Of a stretch of DNA of 64,000 nt, positions 7,565-15,667 are shown piece after piece. Positions within the stretch are counted from its first letter, which is position 1; every line of letters begins with the position of its first letter. The DNA comes from Raineyella sp. LH-20 (lineage in GTDB: Bacteria > Actinomycetota > Actinomycetes > Propionibacteriales > Propionibacteriaceae). The notes under the pieces are model-generated. The model was given only the letters and a program-made list of their open reading frames with translations. It was not told the origin of the DNA and made no database searches. The stretch is from NCBI RefSeq assembly GCF_033110965.1, contig NZ_CP137003.1, positions 2,666,001-2,730,000 on the forward strand, read 5' to 3'. Both the position numbers and the translations under genes were made by a program.

Positions 7565-7984
7565 GTGACCTCTGTCCTCTCTGTCCTGCGCACCCGTTGG
7601 GGTGGCGCTCCCGGCACGCTGCGTCTCGTGGCCGGCCTGCTCGCGGTCCAGACCCTCGGGTTCGTCTCCTTCGGGGCGTACGAACTCGGTCAGTTGCAGG
7701 CTGGGCGGGTGGTGTCGGGTCTGGTCACGGCGTTGCTGCTGGTGGCCTGGGGGGTGGCCCTGGCGTTCGGGGCGTACGCCCTGCTGGCCGGCCGGGTGGC
7801 GGCCCGTGGACCGGTGCTCGCGGCACAGCTGATCCAGGTGCCGACCGCGTGGAGCTTCCGGGGCGGGGAGACGACCTGGGTGATGGTGGTGCTCGGCCTC
7901 ACCTCGCTGCTGGTGCTGGTCCTGGTGCTGCTGCCGGTGTCGACCCGCTACCTCGTCGGTTCGCGGGTGCCGCGCCGGCCCTGA
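7565..7984 (+). CDS. Small four-helix membrane protein, function unknown
   Basis: About 139 residues, almost entirely hydrophobic, with four predicted membrane helices (roughly residues 18-40, 46-75, 80-100 and 105-128). A short basic segment precedes the first helix and an Arg-rich C-terminus follows the last. I recognise no catalytic motif or family. The GTG at 7565 is preferred over the GTG at 7559 because a TAAGCT box ends 6 nt before it. It is divergent from whiB1 and shares the intergenic region containing the CRP-type operator. It ends just before a perfect 36-nt palindrome. Confidence 0.65.
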   Translation: MTSVLSVLRTRWGGAPGTLRLVAGLLAVQTLGFVSFGAYELGQLQAGRVVSGLVTALLLVAWGVALAFGAYALLAGRVAARGPVLAAQLIQVPTAWSFRGGETTWVMVVLGLTSLLVLVLVLLPVSTRYLVGSRVPRRP

Positions 7985-8014
7985 TCCCCGGATACGACAA
8001 ACCCGGATGCCACC

Positions 8015-8050
8015 AAGGGGGTCCGTTCCCGATCGGGAACGGACCCCCTT
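8015..8050. terminator. Perfect 36-nt palindrome, bidirectional terminator
   Basis: The 18 bases from 8015 (AAGGGGGTCCGTTCCCGA) are exactly the reverse complement of the 18 bases ending at 8050. The RNA would form a 16-bp stem with a GATC loop. It lies between convergent genes (membrane protein on plus, DUF6104/kgd on minus) and has a short run of A on one side and T on the other, so it can end transcription from both directions. Confidence 0.85.
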
Positions 8051-8112
8051 CGTGATGTCCGTGCTGCGTGGGCCGGACGGACGTGGGTCGGGAGGACGTG
8101 GGTCGGGAGGAC

Positions 8113-8307
8113 TCAGTCCTCCGGATCACCGTCCTCGCCTTCGTCGTCCAGCCGTGCCAGCCAGGTGGCCAGGCGCTCCACCGGGGTCTCGAACTCCGGA
8201 TTGAGGTCGACGAAGAACCGGAGCTGCTCGGCGAGCCACGCGAAGGAGACCTGCTCCTCCCCGCGGCGCGCCTCGAGCTCCTCGATGCCCCGATCGGTGA
8301 AGTACAC
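8113..8307 (-). CDS. DUF6104 family small protein
   Basis: A 64-residue acidic protein beginning MYFTDRGIEELEARRGEE, with a conserved W-L-A-E-Q-L-R-x-F-V-D-L-N-P-E-F core and a strongly acidic end. This is the small conserved protein found beside kgd in many actinobacteria (DUF6104). Function is unknown. The GTG start at 8307 lies 5 nt after the kgd stop on the same strand with no Shine-Dalgarno of its own, so it is probably translated by coupling from kgd. The constant pairing suggests a partner or modulator of the Kgd complex, but that is inference only. Confidence 0.8.
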   Translation of the reverse strand: MYFTDRGIEELEARRGEEQVSFAWLAEQLRFFVDLNPEFETPVERLATWLARLDDEGEDGDPED

Positions 8308-8312
8308 CGAGG

Positions 8313-11300
8313 TCAGCCCCGCGGTGCGAAGGCGGCGTCCATCAGGACCTGCTCCTCCGCGTCGTGACGCTTCTTGCTGCCGACCGCGGTGGTCGCCGAG
8401 GCCGGACGGGCGATGGCCGGGATGGCCGACCAGTCACGGCTGGAGTCCTTGGCGGCCAGGTCGGGCAGCATCTGGTTGTGCAGGAACGGCCACGGTCCCT
8501 GGTTGACCGGCTCGTCCTGGACCCAGCGGATGTCGGCGACGTGCCGGTAGGGCGCGAGCACGGCCAGCAGCGCCTCGGTGGACAGCGGGTAGAGCCGCTC
8601 CACGGTGACGATGGCGACCTTGCCGTTGAGGCCCTTCTTGTCGCGGGCGTGGACCAGTTCCCAGCGCACCTTGCCCGAGCAGATCAACACCTGCTCGACC
8701 TGCGACGGGTCGGTGATCGACGGGTCGGCCAGGGCGTGCTCCCACCGGCCGTGGGTGAAGTCCTCCGGCATCGAGGTGGCCAGCTTGTTGCGCAGCATGG
8801 ACTTCGGCGTCGGGACGATCAGCGGGCGGTGCCAGCCGACGAGCGCGTGCTGGCGCAGCAGGTGGAAGTAGTTCGCCGGGGTCGAGGGCTGACACACGGC
8901 CATGTTCTCCTCGGCGCACATCTGCAGCCACCGCTCGATCCGGGCGGAGGAGTGGTCCGCGCCCTGGCCCTCGTAGCCGTGCGGCAGCAGCAGCACGACG
9001 CCGGACTTCTGGCCCCACTTGGTCATCCCCGAGGCGATGAACTCGTCGGAGATGGTCTGGGCGCCGTCGGCGAAGTCGCCGAACTGGGCCTCCCACATCA
9101 CCAGGGCGTCGGGGCGGGCCACCGAGTAGCCGTACTCGAAGCCCATCACGGCGTACTCGCTGAGCAGCGAGTTGAAGACGTGGAACTTGCCCTGGTCGTC
9201 GGTGAGGTGCTTCAGCGGCACCCAGGCGTCACCGTTCTCGGAGTCGATCACGGCGGCGAACCGCTGCGAGAAGGTGCCGCGTCGGGTGTCCTGGCCGGTC
9301 ATCCGGACCGTACGACCGTCCATCAGCACCGAGCCGATGGCGAGCAGCTCGGCGGTCGCCCAGTCGATCGGGCCCTGCATGATCGCGGCGGCACGACGCT
9401 CCAGCTGCGGCCGCACCTTGCGGTGCGGGGTGAAGCCCTCCGGGTAGTCGACGTACGCGTCGGCGACCCGCTTGAGCACCTCGGGGCTGACCGCGGTGCC
9501 CTGGACGAACTCGGACTTCGTCGGGTAGTCGGGCGTGGTGCTGTAGGCGGTGTCGGTGCCCTTGTCCTCGCGGACCTCCTTGAACACACTCTCCAGGCGC
9601 TCGTGGAACCGGTCCATCACGGCCTCGGCGTCCTCGATGGAGATCAGCCCGCGGCCGATCAGCGACTCGGCGTAGAGCTTGCGGGCCGAGCGCTTGTTCT
9701 CGATCATCCGGTACATCGTCGGCTGGGTGAAGCTCGGGTCGTCGCCCTCGTTGTGCCCGCGCCGGCGGTAGCAGATGATGTCCAGCACGACATCCTTGTT
9801 GAACTCGCGGCGGAACTCGTACGCGAAGCGGGAGGCGCGGACCACGGCCTCCGGGTCGTCGCCGTTGACGTGCAGGATCGGCACGTCGTAGCCCTTGGCC
9901 ATGTCCGAGGAGTAGTACGTCGACCGGCTGGAGTCGGGCGAGGTGGTGAAGCCGATCTGGTTGTTGACGATGATGTGGATCGTGCCACCGGTGCGGAAGC
10001 CGCGCAGCTGCGACATCTGGAAGGTCTCGGCGATGACGCCCTGACCGGCGAACGACGCGTCGCCGTGCAGCAGCACCGGCAGCACCGGGAACTCGTAGCT
10101 GCGGTCGAGCATGTCCTGCTTGGCCCGGGCGATGCCCTGCAGCACCGGGTCGACGGCCTCCAGGTGGGAGGGGTTCGCGGCGACGGAGGCGCGGATCGTC
10201 GAGCCGTCCATCGCGGTGAAGACGCCCTCAGCGCCCAAGTGGTACTTGACGTCGCCGGAGCCCTGCACGGAGCGGGGGTCGAGGTTGCCGTCGAACTCGC
10301 GGAAGACCGAGCCGTACGACTTGCCGACGATGTTGGTCAGCACGTTGAGCCGGCCGCGGTGCGGCATGCCGATGGCGACCTCGTCGAGGCCGTCCTGGGC
10401 CGCCTGGTCGCAGATCTCGTCCAGCGCCACGATGGCCGACTCGCCGCCCTCGAGGGAGAACCGCTTCTGGCCGACGTACTTGGTCTGCAGGAAGGTCTCG
10501 AACAGCTCCGCCTCGTTGAGCTTGTCGAGGATCCGCAGGTGCTCCTCACTGGGGATCTGGGTGTAGCGGCGCTCCACCCGGTCCTGGATCCAGCGGCGCT
10601 GCTCGGGCGTGCCGAGGTGCATGTACTCGATGCCGACCGAGCGCGAGTACGCGTCGCGCATCGTGATGATGATGTCGCGCAGCTTCATGAAGCGCTTCTG
10701 GTCCGGGCCGAGACCGCCGACCGCGAACGATCGGTCGAGGTCCCAGATGGACAGGCCGTGGGTCTCCAGGGCGAGGTCCGGGAACGAGCGCTGGTGGTAC
10801 TCCAGCGGATCGGTGTCGGCCAGGTAGTGGCCGGACGTCCGGTAGGCGTTCACCAGGTCCATCACACGGACCTGCTTGGAGATCGCATCCTCGTGCTGGT
10901 AGCCCTTGTCGGTCGTCCACTGGTACGGGGCGTACGGAATGCGGAGCGAGGCGTAGATCTTCTCGTAGAAGTCGTCGGCGCCGAGCAGCAGGTTGTGCAG
11001 CCGGTTGAGGAACTCACCCGACTGGGCGCCCTGGATCACCCGGTGGTCGTACGTCGAGGTGAGCGTGCAGATCTTGCCGACGCCCATCTCCTCCAGGCGC
11101 TCCGGGTCGGACCCCTCGAACTCCGGCGGGTAGGCGATCGAGCCCATCCCGATGATGGCGGACTGGCCGTTCATCAGCCGCGGCACGGAGTGGTGGGTGC
11201 CCATCGGGCCCGGGTTGGTCAGCGAGACGGTGGTGCCGGCGAAGTCGTCGACGGTGAGCTTGTTGGCCCGGCCCTTGCGGACCAGCTCCTCGTACGCGGC

Positions 11301-12176
11301 CCAGAACTGGGCGAAGGTGAGCGTCTCGGCGGCCTTGATGTTGGGCACCAGCAGTTGGCGGGTGCCGTCCGGCTTGGGCAGGTCGATGGCCAGGCCGAGG
11401 TTGACGTGCGGATTCTCCACCAGGGTGGGCTTGCCGTTGGTCTCGTCGTAGGCGTTGTTCATCGCCGGCACCGACTTCACCGCCTGGACCAGGGCGTACG
11501 CGATGACGTGGGTGAAGCTGATCTTGCCGCCGCGCGCCCGGCGCAGGTGGTTGTTGATCATGGACCGCTGGTCGATGAGCAGCTTCATCGGAACCGTACG
11601 CACCGAGGTGGCGGTCGGCACGCTGAGGGAGAGATCCATGTTCTTGGCGGTGCGCATCGGCGCACCCTTCATGACCGTCCGCACCGGCTCGTCGGTCCCG
11701 GCATCGGGGCGCAGCGACGGGTTCGGCGGATCGGCCGGCACACCGGAGTCCTGACCGGAGCGGACCGGGCGGGGACCGGACCGCACCTGGTTGGGTCGCT
11801 CCACGCGGGACGACTTCGGCGCGGTCGCCGCGGCGGTGACCGCCGGGTCGGAGGCCGCCGCCGGGGTGGGCGGAACGGTGGTCGGCGAGCCCTGCACCAC
11901 GGGGGTGACCTGGGCGGGGGCGGCCGGAGCGGGGGCCTGCACCGTCGGAGCGGCCGGGGTGCGCGGAGCTGGCTGGGCGGGGGCCGCGGATGCTGCCTCC
12001 CCTCGAGCGGTGAAGAACGCCTGCCAGCTCGCGTCGACCGATGTGGGGTCGGCTCGGAATCGGTCGAGCATCTCCTCGATGAGCCAGTCGTTGGCTCCGA
12101 AGTCAGCAGAGCTGGTGGTGGTGTGTGGTTCGGGCGCGGGGGCCACGGTCGCCTTCTTCCGTCGCGAGTCGGTCAC
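8313..12176 (-). CDS. kgd: Multifunctional 2-oxoglutarate metabolism enzyme (2-oxoglutarate decarboxylase/dehydrogenase E1-E2 fusion)
   Basis: Thiamine-diphosphate enzyme of the TCA cycle. It decarboxylates 2-oxoglutarate, makes 2-hydroxy-3-oxoadipate with glyoxylate, and acts as E1/E2o of oxoglutarate dehydrogenase in actinobacteria. The 1287-residue product has the E1 N-terminal helix (N-D-W-L-I-E-E-M-L), an Ala/Pro linker (about 60-190), an E2-type acyltransferase domain ending with D-H-R-V-I-Q-G at 377-383 but no lipoyl domain, and the E1 ThDP domain (G-D-A-S-F-A-G-Q-G). The GTG at 12176 is chosen because the family N-terminus begins just after it. It forms a unit with the downstream DUF6104 gene. 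Confidence 0.96.
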   Translation of the reverse strand: MTDSRRKKATVAPAPEPHTTTSSADFGANDWLIEEMLDRFRADPTSVDASWQAFFTARGEAASAAPAQPAPRTPAAPTVQAPAPAAPAQVTPVVQGSPTTVPPTPAAASDPAVTAAATAPKSSRVERPNQVRSGPRPVRSGQDSGVPADPPNPSLRPDAGTDEPVRTVMKGAPMRTAKNMDLSLSVPTATSVRTVPMKLLIDQRSMINNHLRRARGGKISFTHVIAYALVQAVKSVPAMNNAYDETNGKPTLVENPHVNLGLAIDLPKPDGTRQLLVPNIKAAETLTFAQFWAAYEELVRKGRANKLTVDDFAGTTVSLTNPGPMGTHHSVPRLMNGQSAIIGMGSIAYPPEFEGSDPERLEEMGVGKICTLTSTYDHRVIQGAQSGEFLNRLHNLLLGADDFYEKIYASLRIPYAPYQWTTDKGYQHEDAISKQVRVMDLVNAYRTSGHYLADTDPLEYHQRSFPDLALETHGLSIWDLDRSFAVGGLGPDQKRFMKLRDIIITMRDAYSRSVGIEYMHLGTPEQRRWIQDRVERRYTQIPSEEHLRILDKLNEAELFETFLQTKYVGQKRFSLEGGESAIVALDEICDQAAQDGLDEVAIGMPHRGRLNVLTNIVGKSYGSVFREFDGNLDPRSVQGSGDVKYHLGAEGVFTAMDGSTIRASVAANPSHLEAVDPVLQGIARAKQDMLDRSYEFPVLPVLLHGDASFAGQGVIAETFQMSQLRGFRTGGTIHIIVNNQIGFTTSPDSSRSTYYSSDMAKGYDVPILHVNGDDPEAVVRASRFAYEFRREFNKDVVLDIICYRRRGHNEGDDPSFTQPTMYRMIENKRSARKLYAESLIGRGLISIEDAEAVMDRFHERLESVFKEVREDKGTDTAYSTTPDYPTKSEFVQGTAVSPEVLKRVADAYVDYPEGFTPHRKVRPQLERRAAAIMQGPIDWATAELLAIGSVLMDGRTVRMTGQDTRRGTFSQRFAAVIDSENGDAWVPLKHLTDDQGKFHVFNSLLSEYAVMGFEYGYSVARPDALVMWEAQFGDFADGAQTISDEFIASGMTKWGQKSGVVLLLPHGYEGQGADHSSARIERWLQMCAEENMAVCQPSTPANYFHLLRQHALVGWHRPLIVPTPKSMLRNKLATSMPEDFTHGRWEHALADPSITDPSQVEQVLICSGKVRWELVHARDKKGLNGKVAIVTVERLYPLSTEALLAVLAPYRHVADIRWVQDEPVNQGPWPFLHNQMLPDLAAKDSSRDWSAIPAIARPASATTAVGSKKRHDAEEQVLMDAAFAPRG

Positions 12177-12287
12177 TTCGTGGGACGGCGCGTGAACGAG
12201 TGCTCGCTGCGGGAGGTCTGATGACCCGTCCACGGCGGCGTGCCCCACATCCGGTATCCCGAGGCGGACCCGGCGATACCTCTGCCG

Positions 12288-12293
12288 ATCGTA
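12288..12293 (-). promoter_or_regulatory. Candidate -10 of kgd
   Basis: TACGAT on the minus strand predicts a start near 12281 and a leader of about 105 nt. The 172-bp gap between the GT87 gene and kgd holds no other clear signal. Confidence 0.3.
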
Positions 12294-12348
12294 GCCGAAA
12301 GCGACCACTCTGCCATGTGGTGTGCAACGTGAGGGGACGGGGGGTGGG

Positions 12349-13710
12349 TCAGCGCGGTTTCCGTACGTCGCTGCGGTCGTCCGGGTCGTCCGGGTCGTCC
12401 GGGTCGTCCGGGTCGACGGCTGCGGTGCGGTCGGCGCCCAGCAGGGACCAGGCGCGGCCGAAGGCCATCACGGTGAAGGCCAGCATGCCGATGTTGCGGA
12501 CCGCCAGCACCAGCGTCATCAGGGTGCGGCCGGTGCCCGGGCCAGCGTCGGTGAGCCAGCCGTAGAACAGCGGGAAGATGAGTTGGGTGAGCACCGCCAG
12601 CACCAGCGGGAGCACCAACAGGCCACGATCCGTCGCGGCCGCCCGGCCGGAGCGGGAGAGGACCAGCACGGCGAGCGGGCCACCGAGCCAGATCAGGTAC
12701 TGCGGGCTGAAGGTCTTGTTCGTGACGATCATCACGGCGATCACGGCCGTCATGATCATCGCGTCGGTGTAGAGATCGTGGCCGCGGGAGAGCCAGGCCC
12801 GTACGCCGAGCGCAAGGATCGCCAGCCCGCCGACGACGGTGGCCACGCTGGCGACCGTGAGCAGTGGCCCGACCCCGGGGCCGAACACCTCGTACGCCTG
12901 GAAGGAGGAGAACTGGATGACGTAACGGCCGGGGTGGGCCAGCACGTTGACCATCGCCGGGGTGGCCCAGACCGACTCGATCTGCAGCCCGCGACCTCCC
13001 TGCCAGGTCAGCGGCGACACCAGCCGGTCCCAGCCGCCGGCCACCAGGCTGAGGACGACCAGCACGACCCCGGTGGCCACGAAGCCGATCCAGACCGCGG
13101 TCCGGCTGCGTCGCCGACCGAACAGGCCGGTGATCAGCAGGGCCGGCCAGAGCTTGATCGCCGCCCCGACGGCGACCAGCCCGCCGGACACCCCCGGCGC
13201 GCGGGCGAGCAGCAGCAGGGCGACCGCGGCCAGGACCGACGGCAGCAGGTCGAAGCGGGTGTAGACGAGGGGGCCGATCAGCAGGATGAAGACCATCCAG
13301 TAGTACGCCGCCGCGGTCGACCCGGCCCGACGCCCCCGCACCCACAGCCAGGCCGTGAGACCCGCATCCAGCAGCCCCATCAAGGTCATGAACAGTGCCA
13401 CGTACGCCGTCTGCCCGTGTCCGCCGAGGAGCTGGGGGAGCTGTAGCCACCAGACCACCGGCGTCGGGTACTCGACCAACGTGTGGGCGAGACCGGCCGT
13501 AGGAAGTCCGGTGATCTTGGTGAAGTAGTAGTAGACGTCCCACCAGACAGTGAGCTCCGCACCGAAGAACAGTGCCAGCAGGGTGAGCCGGGAACCGAGC
13601 CAGAGCAGGGCCGCGCCGAGTGCCGGGCCGACGGCCGAGCGCTGGGCGGACGTCGTCGCCCCGTCGGCCGATGGGCGTCGGGCGGAGGTCGCGGTCTCAG
13701 GGGGCGTCAC
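12349..13710 (-). CDS. GT87 family polyprenol-phosphate-dependent mannosyltransferase-like membrane protein
   Basis: A 453-residue GT-C-fold integral membrane protein with about ten predicted helices. It has a periplasmic W-W-D-V-Y-Y-Y segment after the first helix, a Y-P-T-P-V motif, the R-F-D-L-L-P segment typical of the family, and N-K-T-F-S-P-Q-Y near the C-terminus. Relatives use polyprenyl-phosphate-mannose to build lipoarabinomannan, lipomannan and related glycans; the substrate here is inferred only. The C-terminus is a repetitive D-P-D-D tail produced by a 9-bp tandem repeat. The GTG at 13710 is supported by TAGCCT ending 8 nt upstream on its strand. Confidence 0.8.
   Translation of the reverse strand: MTPPETATSARRPSADGATTSAQRSAVGPALGAALLWLGSRLTLLALFFGAELTVWWDVYYYFTKITGLPTAGLAHTLVEYPTPVVWWLQLPQLLGGHGQTAYVALFMTLMGLLDAGLTAWLWVRGRRAGSTAAAYYWMVFILLIGPLVYTRFDLLPSVLAAVALLLLARAPGVSGGLVAVGAAIKLWPALLITGLFGRRRSRTAVWIGFVATGVVLVVLSLVAGGWDRLVSPLTWQGGRGLQIESVWATPAMVNVLAHPGRYVIQFSSFQAYEVFGPGVGPLLTVASVATVVGGLAILALGVRAWLSRGHDLYTDAMIMTAVIAVMIVTNKTFSPQYLIWLGGPLAVLVLSRSGRAAATDRGLLVLPLVLAVLTQLIFPLFYGWLTDAGPGTGRTLMTLVLAVRNIGMLAFTVMAFGRAWSLLGADRTAAVDPDDPDDPDDPDDRSDVRKPR
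12373..12416. repeat. 9-bp tandem repeat encoding the D-P-D-D tail of the GT87 protein
   Basis: About four to five copies of GTCGTCCGG in a row at the 3' end of the glycosyltransferase gene, read on the minus strand as Asp-Asp-Pro. Probably prone to slippage and so to copy-number variation between strains. Confidence 0.8.
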
Positions 13711-13718
13711 GGGACCCT

Positions 13719-13724
13719 AGGCTA
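13719..13724 (-). promoter_or_regulatory. Candidate -10 of GT87 gene (leaderless)
   Basis: TAGCCT on the minus strand ends 8 nt before the GTG at 13710. A second overlapping hexamer TAGGGT ends only 3 nt from the start codon and is less well placed. Confidence 0.35.
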
Positions 13725-13862
13725 CCCGCCGGTGCTGACGGTGCCCGGCGTACGCCGGGCTATGGATGTCGGTGGGACGCAGGAGGCGAGCCGAGAAAAA
13801 GCGACCAGCAGTGGCTCCGGGGACCGGATCCCGGGGAGGCGTCATCGGCCCGGAAACGCGCC

Positions 13863-13887
13863 GACGCCGGGTCGATGACCCGGCGTC
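13863..13887 (-). terminator. Hairpin terminator of tRNA-Arg
   Basis: Perfect 11-bp stem (13863-13873 with 13877-13887, GACGCCGGGTC) and a GAT loop. It lies 3 nt beyond the encoded CCA of the tRNA gene in its direction of transcription. Confidence 0.75.
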
Positions 13888-13890
13888 CGA

Positions 13891-13965
13891 TGGCGCCCCC
13901 AGTAGGATTCGAACCTACGCTCCCGCCTCCGGAGGGCGGTGCTCTATCCCCTGAGCTATGGGGGC
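13891..13965 (-). tRNA. tRNA-Arg (anticodon CCG)
   Basis: A 75-nt gene on the minus strand with encoded CCA. It has a 7-bp acceptor stem (GCCCCCA with TGGGGGC), discriminator G, D arm GCTC/GAGC, anticodon stem CCGCC/GGCGG with loop CTCCGGA, and T arm GTAGG-TTCGAAT-CCTAC. Anticodon CCG reads CGG, a frequent Arg codon in this GC-rich genome. It lies upstream of lysA on the opposite strand, with a strong hairpin just downstream. A -10-like TATTCT lies about 36 nt before its 5' end. Confidence 0.97.
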
Positions 13966-14007
13966 CGGTCGCCTGTCCGGGCTTCACCCGGCCGCGGCAA
14001 CTGGAAA

Positions 14008-14013
14008 AGAATA
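14008..14013 (-). promoter_or_regulatory. Candidate -10 of tRNA-Arg
   Basis: TATTCT on the minus strand, with a TGGACA-like -35 about 20 nt further upstream. The spacing is long, so the -35 assignment is tentative. Confidence 0.35.
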
Positions 14014-14113
14014 GCACCACTTCCGGGCTGCTCTGTCCACCCGGGCCGTCCGGTGGCGTCCATCGGTCGCGCCGCGGTGTGCTCCACGGCGTGTCGCTGG
14101 CAGAGTAGGGCCC

Positions 14114-15529
14114 ATGACGCATATGCACGTCGCCGGCTCGATCCACGCCGACACCATCGTTCCCGGCCCCCAGTGGCTGCGCGTCCCCGAGGACGTCAAC
14201 GCGCTGCTGCCCGTGCTGTGGAGCACCACGGTCACGCGCGGGGACGACGGGATCCTGAGCGTTGGCGGCCTGCCGGTCACCGAGATCGCCGAGCGATGCG
14301 GCACCCCGGTCTACATCCTGGACGAGGTGGACTTCCACCAGCGCGCCCGGGCGTTCGTGGAGGCCTTCGAGGGCTGGGACGTCTATTACGCCGGGAAGTC
14401 GTTCCTCACCACCGCGGTGGCCGGGTGGGCGCTCGCCGACGGCCTGCACGTCGACTGCAGCACCGGCGGTGAGCTGACGGTGGCCCTGCGTGGCGGGGTG
14501 CCGGGGGAGCGGATCGGTCTGCACGGCAACAACAAGTCGGAGGCCGAGATCGCGATGGCGCTCGACGCGGGCGTCGGGCGGATCATCGTCGACTCCTTCG
14601 ACGAGATCGCCCGGCTCGGCCGGATGGCGGCCGAGCGCGGCGTACGCCCCCGGGTGATGGTCCGGGTGACGACCGGCGTCGAGGCGCACACCCACGAGTA
14701 CATCGCCACCGCCCACGAGGACCAGAAGTTCGGCTTCTCGATCGCGTCGGGCCAGGCCAAGGACGCGCTGCGCGCCTGCGAGGCCGATCCGCACCTCGAG
14801 CTGATCGGGATCCACTCCCACATCGGCTCGCAGATCTTCGAGACCCACGGCTTCGAGGTCGCCGCCCGCCGGATCATGACCCTGCACGCCGAGGTCGCCC
14901 GCGAGTTCGACCGGGAACTGCCCGAGATGGATCTCGGCGGCGGCTTCGGGATCGCGTACACCTCGCTGGACAGCCCGGAGAGCCCGCAGCAGCTGGCCGC
15001 CGCCCTGCGGGACATCGTCGAGGAACAGGCCCACGAACTCGCCGTGCAGGTGCCACGGATGTCGATCGAGCCGGGACGCGCCATCGTCGGGCCCACCACG
15101 ATGGCGCTCTATCGGGTCGGCACGGTCAAGCAGGTGGTGCTGGACGCGGGAGCGGTCCGTACGTACATCTCCGTCGACGGCGGGATGAGTGACAACATCC
15201 GTCCGGCCCTGTACGGAGCGGAGTACTCGGCGACGCTCGCCGGCCGCGCCTCCTCGGCCGGTGCGATGCTGTCGCGGATCGTCGGCAAGCACTGCGAGGG
15301 CGGCGACATTCTGGTCCGCGACGAGTTCATGCCGGCCGACATCGTGCCGGGCGACCTGGTCGCGGTGCCCGGGGCGGGCGCCTACAGCAGGGCGATGGCG
15401 TCCAACTACAACATGGTCGCGCGCCCGCCGGTGGTCGCCGTCCGCGACGGGGAACTGCACACCCTGCTCCGCCGGGAGACCCTCGACGACCTGCTCGCGC
15501 TCGACCTCGGTTACCACCCGGTACCGTGA
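14114..15529 (+). CDS. lysA: Diaminopimelate decarboxylase
   Basis: Last step of lysine synthesis: PLP-dependent decarboxylation of meso-diaminopimelate. The 471-residue protein has the PLP lysine K95 in Y-Y-A-G-K-S-F, the H-S-H-I-G-S-Q motif of the barrel, G-G-G-F-G for phosphate binding, the E-P-G-R motif, and C-E-G-G-D from the partner subunit near the C-terminus. The ATG at 14114 has no Shine-Dalgarno; CAGAGT lies at leaderless spacing. In many actinobacteria lysA follows argS and precedes hom-thrC-thrB. Here a tRNA-Arg gene is upstream and hom follows after a 138-bp gap containing a 15-bp tandem repeat. Confidence 0.95.
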   Translation: MTHMHVAGSIHADTIVPGPQWLRVPEDVNALLPVLWSTTVTRGDDGILSVGGLPVTEIAERCGTPVYILDEVDFHQRARAFVEAFEGWDVYYAGKSFLTTAVAGWALADGLHVDCSTGGELTVALRGGVPGERIGLHGNNKSEAEIAMALDAGVGRIIVDSFDEIARLGRMAAERGVRPRVMVRVTTGVEAHTHEYIATAHEDQKFGFSIASGQAKDALRACEADPHLELIGIHSHIGSQIFETHGFEVAARRIMTLHAEVAREFDRELPEMDLGGGFGIAYTSLDSPESPQQLAAALRDIVEEQAHELAVQVPRMSIEPGRAIVGPTTMALYRVGTVKQVVLDAGAVRTYISVDGGMSDNIRPALYGAEYSATLAGRASSAGAMLSRIVGKHCEGGDILVRDEFMPADIVPGDLVAVPGAGAYSRAMASNYNMVARPPVVAVRDGELHTLLRRETLDDLLALDLGYHPVP

Positions 15530-15571
15530 GACGACCGGGTACGGTGAATCGGGGATTTCGCGCCGATCCAC

Positions 15572-15631
15572 CAGTGCCGACCCCGGCAGTGCTGACCCAG
15601 GCAGCGCCGACCCAGGCAGCGCCGACCCAGG
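15572..15631. repeat. 15-bp tandem repeat between lysA and hom
   Basis: Four copies of CAG(T/C)GC(C/T)GACCCAGG: 15572-15586 and 15587-15601 are slightly divergent, while 15602-15616 and 15617-15631 are identical. It ends about 36 bp before the hom start. A TACGGT box lies upstream at about 15540. Confidence 0.9.
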
Positions 15632-15667
15632 CGAAGCCCGATCCGATCGAACCAGTGAGGTTGACAG

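Noticed and set aside
7565-7984. Membrane protein considered as a toxin, holin or immunity protein
   Set aside because: Four helices and hydrophobicity alone do not support this, and there is no partner gene or phage context.
8364-12221. A 1285-codon open frame on the plus strand opposite kgd
   Set aside because: It is the complement of kgd. High GC removes stop codons in certain antisense frames; it has no family motif and kgd is unmistakable.
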